Shown here one piece after another: positions 13,921 to 19,460 of a stretch of 19,460 bases of DNA (position 1 is the stretch's first letter; each line of letters begins with the position of its first letter). Source of the DNA: an uncultured Bacilli bacterium (lineage in GTDB: Bacteria > Bacillota_I > Bacilli_A > RF39 > UBA660). The DNA lies in contig CAQBKK010000021.1 in assembly GCA_948760655.1 (NCBI GenBank), forward strand, positions 1 through 19,460, given 5' to 3'. The notes below the pieces were generated by a model. That model was not told where the DNA came from, searched no databases, and worked only from the letters and a program-made list of their open reading frames with translations. The position numbers and the translations under genes are program-made.

Positions 13921-16365
13921 ATGAAATGTAAAAATTGTAAGAGTAAAATAGATATTACACATACTTTTTGTCCGAATTGTGGAAAGAAGATAGTAAAAAA
14001 TAATAGAAAAATTTGGATAATTCCTCTTGGGATTTTTGTCATTCTTTTTGGTTTATTTTTATTAATTCCTAAAAAAGAAGAAGTAAAAGAAAAAAATGAG
14101 GTATTGCAAAATAATCAAACAATTACTTATGCTAATAATGGCATTCCAAAGTTTATAAGTGGTACATTTAGTAACCAGAAAGTAGAAAGTAGTCAAGATG
14201 CATTACATTCGCTAGAGGATATTAAAGAAGATTTACAACTCCATAATATAGAAGAAGAGTTTGTTTTAGAAAGCGAAGAAAAGGTGGGAGAATTTACTTA
14301 TTATCGCTTTAATCAAATGTATAAAGGAATTCCCGTTTTTAATCAAAATGTGATTGTTGGTGTCAAAAATTCTAATGTTACTAGTTTTAGTGGCTATTAC
14401 ATTCCAAATGTTAATGTAGATATAAATCCTAAAGTACAAAAAGAAGAAATAGAAGAGTTTATCAAAGAAAATTTAAATCAAGAGATTAATATTTTAAAAA
14501 ATGAACTTATGGTTTGGGCAAAAGAAGAGAAAAATATTTTAGTCTATGTAATAGAGGTTATTACAAAAGAAGAGGCATTTGAATTTGTTATCGATGCAAA
14601 TACGAAAGAACTTTTGTCAAAAACAGAAAAAATGGATTATGCCAATACTTATTCTTATACTGGGGAAGGAATGGATGGAGTAACATATACCATTAATTTA
14701 GAAGAATTTTATGATTTATCTTATTTAAGAAATCGCTATCGTTTTTTAGATCCTAAAAGAAATATAGCCATTGCAGATTATAGAAGTACAGGAGTATTAT
14801 TCAGTTTAGCAGTGAGTGCACTGCCAGGCGCTATGCCTATTGAAGCAGACATAAAAGAGGGAGTAATAGATTATAATGAAGAATTTATAAAAAGTGCTAT
14901 TACTGCGATGTCACATTATGAAAAGATTTATGATTATTATTTAAATGTTTTAGGAAGAGATTCTTATGATAATAAAGGAAGTAAAATTATTATTAATTTA
15001 GGTGTTACCAAAAAGAGTTTTTCAACACAAAGTTTAAACAATGCTTTTTGGGCACCGATGACAAATCAAATGTATATTGGAAATTATAATGGAAAATCAT
15101 TCGCTGCCGCTTTAGATGTTTTGGCTCATGAATTTACACATGGAGTAGTTTCCTATACTTCTAAATTTACAACGACTCCTAAAGATAAAAATTGTGCAAA
15201 TGAAACAGGAGCTTTGAATGAAGGATATGCTGATATTATTGGTGCTTTAATAGAAGGAAAAAATTGGACGATGGGAGAGGCGGTTATTTTAGCTAGAGAT
15301 CTAAGTAATCCATTAAGTTTAAATACTCCAAGTGTTAAAGGAGGGGATTTTTATTATCCTGATGGCTATTTAAAAAATGGTGTAACATTAGAAGAATATT
15401 TAAGAAACAAGGGATATAAACAAGTTATAGATTATGATAATGGCGGAGTACATCAAAATGCCAATGTTGTTGGCCATGCTGCTTATTTGATGTACGAAAG
15501 TGGTGCATTTACAAGTGAAGAAGAAATGGCTAAAGTTTGGTATCATTCTTTGTTTTTATTATCTAGTTACTCAAATTTTGAAGATTGTGCTCTTGCTGTT
15601 TTAGAAAGTGCTAAACATTTAGGTTTAAGTGATGCAGCTATTTATAAAATAAAAGATGCTTTTATAAAAACAAATATGCTGGAAGAAAAAGATTTTGCTT
15701 TAAAAGGAAAAGTAGTAAATGAGGAAAAAGGAATTAGAAATGCTAAAATAGAAATTTATCCTATCGAAACACAAGAATTATTAAGAACGATTTATACAAA
15801 AGAAAATGGAATTTATGAAATCCAATTGCAATCAGGTACTTATCAAATTAAAGTAATAAAAGAAGGTTATGAAGAATACAAAGAAGAAGTTGTAATTAAT
15901 CGTGATAAAATTTTAGATATTTCTTTATTAAGCAAAGCAAAAGGAAATTCTTCCTCTTCTTGTAAATCAAGCGATTGTGTACATATTACTCTTTATTATT
16001 TGGACGAAGGGGCAAATGGCGAATTGGTGGAAAAATTTATGACAGAAAGTGTTGATAGAGGTATAGTTCTAGGTGCCGAATATTTGTTAAAAGCAACTGA
16101 TGTAGGACTAGGTGTGCAATTAAAAAGTGATGGGAAAACATTTACTTTTGATTTAGGGGGGATTTCTATGGATTTTGCTTGGTATTACCGTGGAACAAAA
16201 GAAAAATTTGATTGGAATAAACCAGTTACAAAAGATATAACCATTGAAATGAAACTATTTGATGGAATTTTTGATAATGATTCATTTTTAGGAGCCAATG
16301 GTGGAGAAGTGAATCCAGATAGCATTTTAGATGCAGCAGATTATTTTATGAACTGGTTTGAATAA
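13921..16365 (+). CDS. Membrane-anchored thermolysin-family (M4) metalloprotease with cytosolic zinc ribbon
   Basis: This 814-residue protein combines a cytosolic zinc ribbon (C3, C6, C17, C20), one transmembrane helix (about 31-50), an FTP propeptide domain (about 78-165), a PepSY-like segment (about 175-235), a peptidase M4 catalytic domain (about 245-590), a carboxypeptidase-regulatory-like beta domain (about 592-670) and an unknown C-terminal domain (about 680-814). Zinc ligands and catalytic residues are visible: HEFTH at 403-407 (H403, E404, H407), NEGYAD at 433-438 (E434), and GGVH at 508-511 (H511, equivalent to thermolysin H231); NAFW at 374-377 matches the thermolysin substrate-cleft motif. 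Normal M4 enzymes are secreted with a cleaved signal peptide; this one would stay tethered with catalysis outside. GAGGAG at 13908-13913 precedes the ATG. Domain assignments are confident; the substrate is unknown. Confidence 0.9.
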   Translation: MKCKNCKSKIDITHTFCPNCGKKIVKNNRKIWIIPLGIFVILFGLFLLIPKKEEVKEKNEVLQNNQTITYANNGIPKFISGTFSNQKVESSQDALHSLEDIKEDLQLHNIEEEFVLESEEKVGEFTYYRFNQMYKGIPVFNQNVIVGVKNSNVTSFSGYYIPNVNVDINPKVQKEEIEEFIKENLNQEINILKNELMVWAKEEKNILVYVIEVITKEEAFEFVIDANTKELLSKTEKMDYANTYSYTGEGMDGVTYTINLEEFYDLSYLRNRYRFLDPKRNIAIADYRSTGVLFSLAVSALPGAMPIEADIKEGVIDYNEEFIKSAITAMSHYEKIYDYYLNVLGRDSYDNKGSKIIINLGVTKKSFSTQSLNNAFWAPMTNQMYIGNYNGKSFAAALDVLAHEFTHGVVSYTSKFTTTPKDKNCANETGALNEGYADIIGALIEGKNWTMGEAVILARDLSNPLSLNTPSVKGGDFYYPDGYLKNGVTLEEYLRNKGYKQVIDYDNGGVHQNANVVGHAAYLMYESGAFTSEEEMAKVWYHSLFLLSSYSNFEDCALAVLESAKHLGLSDAAIYKIKDAFIKTNMLEEKDFALKGKVVNEEKGIRNAKIEIYPIETQELLRTIYTKENGIYEIQLQSGTYQIKVIKEGYEEYKEEVVINRDKILDISLLSKAKGNSSSSCKSSDCVHITLYYLDEGANGELVEKFMTESVDRGIVLGAEYLLKATDVGLGVQLKSDGKTFTFDLGGISMDFAWYYRGTKEKFDWNKPVTKDITIEMKLFDGIFDNDSFLGANGGEVNPDSILDAADYFMNWFE

Positions 16366-16382
16366 AGAAAGTAGGTTAAAAA

Positions 16383-16787
16383 ATGAGAGAAAAGAAAAAT
16401 ATAGTTTTTATTTTATTGTTAGTTCTTGTTGTTGTAGGGATTGTGTATTTTCTTTTACAAAATAAGAAGAATGAAAATTTGGATGTAGCAACTGCCACTA
16501 CGAACGCGTTTGAAGCAGACATATATTTATATACTCGAGAGGAGGGAGGAAGAAGTACTCCTATTTATGAAAATTTTCATCCTCAAGTGGTTTTTGAAAA
16601 TAAAGAAATATATTTAAATACGTTAAAACTTCCAAAAGAGTTCCTGAAACCAGGTGAAAGTGGACATGTGACGATTATTTTACAAAAAGAAACTTCAATG
16701 AATATAGAAGATGAATTTATTTTGCAAGAAGGAGGAAGAAAAATTGGAAAAGGAACGATTACTAAGTTATTAGAAAGTACAAAATAA
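16383..16787 (+). CDS. TM-anchored protein with a stand-alone EF-Tu domain 3 fold
   Basis: This 134-residue protein has a short basic N-terminus (MREKKN), a transmembrane helix at about residues 7-25, a polar linker, and then about 90 residues (43-131) that align along their whole length with domain 3 of elongation factor Tu. Shared landmarks, in order: FEADIY (43-48, EF-Tu FEAQVY/FESEVY), EEGGRSTP (53-60, EF-Tu DEGGRHTP), HPQ (66-68, EF-Tu RPQ), LP (83-84), PG (90-91), VTIIL (96-100), QEGGR (115-119, EF-Tu REGGR), IGKG then TK (EF-Tu VGAG, TK). No GTPase domain or domain 2 is present, so it cannot act in translation as EF-Tu does. The charge pattern predicts N-in/C-out topology, placing the domain outside the membrane. 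It follows the M4 protease by 17 bases and precedes a terminator. Function unknown. Confidence 0.85.
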   Translation: MREKKNIVFILLLVLVVVGIVYFLLQNKKNENLDVATATTNAFEADIYLYTREEGGRSTPIYENFHPQVVFENKEIYLNTLKLPKEFLKPGESGHVTIILQKETSMNIEDEFILQEGGRKIGKGTITKLLESTK

Positions 16788-16790
16788 TGG

Positions 16791-16812
16791 AAGGACAAAT
16801 AGTCCTTTTTTT
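16791..16812 (+). terminator. Rho-independent terminator ending the SPFH-protease operon
   Basis: AAGGAC (16791-16796) pairs with GTCCTT (16802-16807) around AAATA, followed by Ts to 16812. Confidence 0.82.
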
Positions 16813-16825
16813 AAGCTTTCTTTTC

Positions 16826-16834
16826 TGTTATAAT
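16826..16834 (+). promoter_or_regulatory. Extended -10 promoter of the scpA operon
   Basis: TGT directly precedes a perfect TATAAT (16829-16834). No good -35 is present, as allowed for extended -10 promoters. The start near 16841 gives a leader of about 21 bases. Confidence 0.55.
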
Positions 16835-16861
16835 GTTTAAGTAAGAATGAAGGGATGAAAT

Positions 16862-17812
16862 ATGGCCAAAAATAAAAAAAATATATTTGATTCAAAAAAT
16901 GTAAAAATAAATGAAGAAGAACTTTCTATAACAAAAATTGGAGAAATTACCACATCAGAACAAAATCCAATATTTACCATTTTACTTTTTGTTATATTAC
17001 TAGGATTTATATTTGTTCTGCCCACCATTGTAAACTTCTTTAACAAAGGAGAAGAAAAACCAGATTATAGTTTGCCAATCGATAGTGAAACGAAGCCAAA
17101 TGAAGAAGAGGAAGAAAAAACAGATTTTATTTCCTATGATTTTAATGAGGCTTTAGTAATACCTTTAGAAGAGAAGATAACAATAGAAAATTTCCGTTTA
17201 GAAGAAGAGAGTATTTCTTTTACTATTTTTAATAACAGCGACTCCAGATACAACTTAAATGAAAAAAATTACTTTTTGGAAATCTATACTGAAGAAAATA
17301 CTCTTCTAGAAAGAGTAATTTTAAAAAAAGAAACCATTTTAAAAGATTCAAGTAAAAACTATACTTACAAAATAGCTACAAATACTAAAAATAATATGAA
17401 AAAAATAATGTTTGTCGAAAAAGAAACAACAGATTATCCCAATATAGAATTAACGATGAACGATTTAAAAGAAGAAATTTTAGTTTGTACAAATGAAACA
17501 GAAACCATTACCTATAAATTTATAGAACAGAAATTAGATTCAATTACAGATGTGGTAAACTATCCATATAGCCAAAATGAAAACTACAATAATACTTTAG
17601 AAAATTGGCAACAAAGAGTAGCAATTTATAACAATATAAAAGGAATATCTTCTACATTTATAGATTCTGGAATTGGCTTTATTGTAAATACTGTCATTGA
17701 TTTAAAAGAGGCAAATTTAAATAACGTAAACAATGAAAATTACTATCCTTACAATACTATTCCAAAAATTGTTAAATTTGAAATGGATTCTCGTGGATTT
17801 AGTTGTAAATAA
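16862..17812 (+). CDS. Hypothetical single-TM protein with extracytoplasmic beta domain
   Basis: I do not recognise this 316-residue protein. A lysine-rich cytosolic N-terminus (about 36 residues) leads to one transmembrane helix at about 37-60, an acidic linker (NEEEEEKTD at about 80-88), and an extracytoplasmic domain with beta-strand character (about 100-225), including an IENFRLEEESISFTIFNN-type immunoglobulin-like pattern. C209 and C315 are the only cysteines in the outer part and could form a disulfide. The ATG is preceded by AAGGG at 16850-16854. Its stop lies in the ribosome binding site of scpA, so it is the first gene of the scpA-scpB operon. A link to chromosome segregation is not implied by its topology. 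Confidence 0.72.
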   Translation: MAKNKKNIFDSKNVKINEEELSITKIGEITTSEQNPIFTILLFVILLGFIFVLPTIVNFFNKGEEKPDYSLPIDSETKPNEEEEEKTDFISYDFNEALVIPLEEKITIENFRLEEESISFTIFNNSDSRYNLNEKNYFLEIYTEENTLLERVILKKETILKDSSKNYTYKIATNTKNNMKKIMFVEKETTDYPNIELTMNDLKEEILVCTNETETITYKFIEQKLDSITDVVNYPYSQNENYNNTLENWQQRVAIYNNIKGISSTFIDSGIGFIVNTVIDLKEANLNNVNNENYYPYNTIPKIVKFEMDSRGFSCK

Positions 17813-17826
17813 AGGAGGTTGCCCAA

Positions 17827-18549
17827 GTGGATTACGTAATTAATATAAATGACTTTCATGGACCACTTGATTTATTATTGCATTTAGTTCGCTCAACAGA
17901 AATGGATATTTATGAAATTGATACGAATGTCATAATAGAAGAATATTTAGAATTTATTGCACGAATGAAAGATTTGAATATCGATGTAGCAAGTGAATTT
18001 ATAGTAATGGCATCAAGTTTGGTACATTTAAAAAGTAAAATGCTTATTGGTGCTACCGTAGAACAACCAGAAGAAGAAAATGAATTTGAAATCAGTAGTG
18101 AAGAAGAATTAAAAGCCCGTATTTTAGAATACGAGAAATATAAAAATATGACAGAAGTTTTTAAAGATTTGAAAGAAAAAAGAAACGACTTTTATACAAA
18201 AGAACCAGTAGCATTAAAAGAATATACAGATAAAAGTTTTACGAATGATGGAAGTATTACCATCGACGATTTAGTAGCTGCATTTTTGGCTTACCAAGAA
18301 AGAATCAATTACCAAAAACCAATTCATACAAAAATAACAAGAAAAGAATTAAGTGTGGAAGAGCGAATAGTAAGCATAAAAGATAAATTACAAATGAATA
18401 AAAAAATAAATTTTTTTGATTTATTTGAAAGTGTTACAAAAGAATATTTAGTTGTAACTTTTCTAGCTGTATTACAAATGAATAAAAATGATGAAATCAA
18501 TATTTATCAAGAAAAAAACTTTGGAAACATTATGATAGAGGGTAGGTGA
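17827..18549 (+). CDS. scpA: Segregation and condensation protein A
   Basis: ScpA is the kleisin subunit of the bacterial SMC condensin complex, bridging SMC heads and binding ScpB for chromosome compaction and segregation. The family N-terminus is clear: DFHGPLDLLLHLVRSTEMDIYEI (residues 8-30), followed by the helical stretch ASEFIVMASSLVHLKSKMLI (about 57-76), an acidic linker, and a C-terminal winged helix (about 170-240). Length, 240 residues, is typical. The start is GTG at 17827, set by AAAGGAGG at 17811-17818 with eight bases of spacing. Its TGA stop overlaps the ribosome binding site of scpB. Confidence 0.96.
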   Translation: MDYVININDFHGPLDLLLHLVRSTEMDIYEIDTNVIIEEYLEFIARMKDLNIDVASEFIVMASSLVHLKSKMLIGATVEQPEEENEFEISSEEELKARILEYEKYKNMTEVFKDLKEKRNDFYTKEPVALKEYTDKSFTNDGSITIDDLVAAFLAYQERINYQKPIHTKITRKELSVEERIVSIKDKLQMNKKINFFDLFESVTKEYLVVTFLAVLQMNKNDEINIYQEKNFGNIMIEGR

Positions 18550-18554
18550 AAATA

Positions 18555-19133
18555 ATGAATTTGAAAGGTGTATTAGAAGGAATTTTGTTTGTTGTTGGAG
18601 ATGAGGGAATAACACTTACTAAAATTTGTGAAATCTTAGATATTTCAATGGAAGAGGCAAAAAACTTACTGAAAGAATTAAAAACTAGCTATGAAAACGA
18701 AGAAAGAGGAATACGTATTAGTTATCTTGGGGATGCGTTTAAATTAACAACGAAACAAGAACACAAAGAATATTATGAAAAATTAGTAGAAAATCCTGAT
18801 AATAATTTACTAAGTCCTTCTGCTTTAGAAGTATTAGCCATTGTTGCTTATAACCAACCGATTACTAGAGTGGAAATAGATGAAATGCGTGGAATTGCAT
18901 CTAGTCATATGATTCGAAGATTAGTTGCAAAAGGACTCTTAAAAGAAGCTGGAAAAAGTACAATGCCAGGTCGTCCTAATCTTTACAAAACAACAAGTGA
19001 TTTTTTAGACTACTTTGGACTTGCAACCCTAAGCGACTTACCTGAAATTGATATGACGAAAAAAGAGCCAGAAGAAGAAAAAGAACTATTTACATCGATT
19101 TATAAAGAAGAGGAAAAAGTAACAAATGAATAA
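18555..19133 (+). CDS. scpB: Segregation and condensation protein B
   Basis: ScpB dimerises and binds ScpA in the SMC-ScpAB complex. Two winged-helix domains are seen: residues about 1-80 (LEGILFVVGDEGITLTKI, then ISYLGDAFKLTT) and about 85-160 (LSPSALEVLAIVAYNQPITRVEIDEMRG and GLLKEAGKSTMPGRPNLYKTT), the second containing the strongly conserved AYNQPITR and GRP motifs. The tail (about 165-192) is acidic. An in-frame GTG at 18546 is rejected because AGGTGA (18544-18549) is the ribosome binding site for the ATG at 18555. Length, 192 residues, is normal. Coupled to scpA. Confidence 0.96.
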   Translation: MNLKGVLEGILFVVGDEGITLTKICEILDISMEEAKNLLKELKTSYENEERGIRISYLGDAFKLTTKQEHKEYYEKLVENPDNNLLSPSALEVLAIVAYNQPITRVEIDEMRGIASSHMIRRLVAKGLLKEAGKSTMPGRPNLYKTTSDFLDYFGLATLSDLPEIDMTKKEPEEEKELFTSIYKEEEKVTNE

Positions 19134-19460
19134 TTCATTGTTGAATGATGGAGATATTTTTAATCAAGAATTTACTGAAAATTTTGAAAATCTAGAACTT
19201 TTTAATAAATCTATAGGCAATACAAAATTTAAAAAAAGTTCTTTTTTAAATACAACTTTTGAAAATATAGTTCTAAATCATGTAGAATTTTTAGGTGTTG
19301 ATTTGTCGAATGTTACATTTACAAATTGTGGACTTCATAATTGTCTATTTATTGACTGTAAGATGGTCGGAACATCCTATTCAGATTGTACAATTAAAAA
19401 TACCAAGTATCAAGAAAGTCTCATGAAATATGTTAGCTTTTCTTACTGTCGATTGACTAC
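19126..19460 (+). CDS. Pentapeptide-repeat protein, 3' end outside window
   Basis: An open frame starts with ATG at 19126, overlapping the last codons of scpB by eight bases, and continues past the window end (111 codons visible). From about residue 34 the sequence shows the every-fifth-residue pattern of pentapeptide-repeat proteins: F/L at the centre position in TKFKKSSFLNTTFEN, VEFLGVDLSNVTFTNC, CLFIDCKMVGTSYSDC and VSFSYCRL. Such proteins form a right-handed quadrilateral beta-helix; some (Qnr, MfpA) mimic DNA and protect gyrase, but most have no known role. Cysteines are frequent in the repeats, as in Qnr-like proteins. Its purine-rich GAGGA (19110-19114) is rather distant, so translational coupling to scpB is likely. 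Confidence 0.8.
   Translation, partial: MNNSLLNDGDIFNQEFTENFENLELFNKSIGNTKFKKSSFLNTTFENIVLNHVEFLGVDLSNVTFTNCGLHNCLFIDCKMVGTSYSDCTIKNTKYQESLMKYVSFSYCRLT

Noticed and set aside
16383..16787. Degraded tuf pseudogene
   Set aside because: The frame is intact with its own start, TM anchor and downstream terminator, and key domain 3 positions are kept without stops or frameshifts; no GTPase remnants are seen nearby.
1..19460. Mycoplasma-type code with TGA as tryptophan
   Set aside because: Tryptophans in conserved genes use TGG, and TGA ends spoVAD and scpA at the expected places, including an ATGA overlap with the next gene.

Overview
The window reads as a low-GC, AT-rich chromosome segment of a spore-forming Firmicute in or near class Bacilli. 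Support comes from the SigF and SpoVAC/SpoVAD/SpoVAE genes, Gram-positive wall genes (PBP5-type carboxypeptidase, LCP ligase, VanY-like peptidase), strong AGGAGG-type ribosome binding sites, and TGA used as a stop (ATGA overlap between spoVAD and spoVAE). The gene set, small size of the sporulation genes and many lineage-specific proteins suggest an uncultured gut Bacilli lineage near RF39/Erysipelotrichales; that placement is inference.

Layout. (1) 1-3389, cell wall: a truncated VanY-like carboxypeptidase on the minus strand, a PBP5-family D-Ala-D-Ala carboxypeptidase, and an LCP-family protein with an extra solute-binding-like extracellular segment. (2) 3450-6482: three single genes of unknown function (a coiled-coil protein, a two-TM protein with a PH-like tail, and a soluble protein), each closed by its own hairpin terminator or promoter. 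(3) 6606-9559, sporulation: a SpoIIAA-like STAS protein directly followed by SigF with no SpoIIAB between them, a terminator, then a minimal spoVAC-spoVAD-spoVAE operon for dipicolinic acid uptake, preceded by an excellent SigG-type promoter. (4) 9619-16787, the most unusual part: a divergent XRE regulator with a zinc ribbon, then five co-directional genes: SPFH/SHOCT protein (YdjI-like), double-zinc-ribbon membrane protein (YdjG-like), zinc-ribbon Yip1-like membrane protein, a membrane-anchored thermolysin-family (M4) protease with a cytosolic zinc ribbon, and a small TM-anchored protein whose outer part is a clear homologue of EF-Tu domain 3. (5) 16862-19460: a single-TM extracytoplasmic protein, then scpA, scpB (chromosome segregation) and a truncated pentapeptide-repeat gene, apparently one operon.

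The order dac ... spoIIAA-sigF-spoVA ... scpA-scpB echoes the B. subtilis dacF-spoIIA-spoVA / scpAB neighbourhood, with lineage-specific genes inserted. Region 4 is the best candidate for an undescribed system: cytosolic zinc ribbons tied through the membrane to an external protease and an external EF-Tu-like domain, next to SPFH/YdjG envelope proteins. What I infer is an envelope or membrane-stress device; its substrate and signal cannot be read from the sequence.

Two compaction habits recur: promoters lie just upstream of the ribosome binding site (very short leaders), and several terminator hairpins overlap the stop codon. No tRNA, rRNA, CRISPR array, insertion sequence or intergenic gap above 300 bases was seen.
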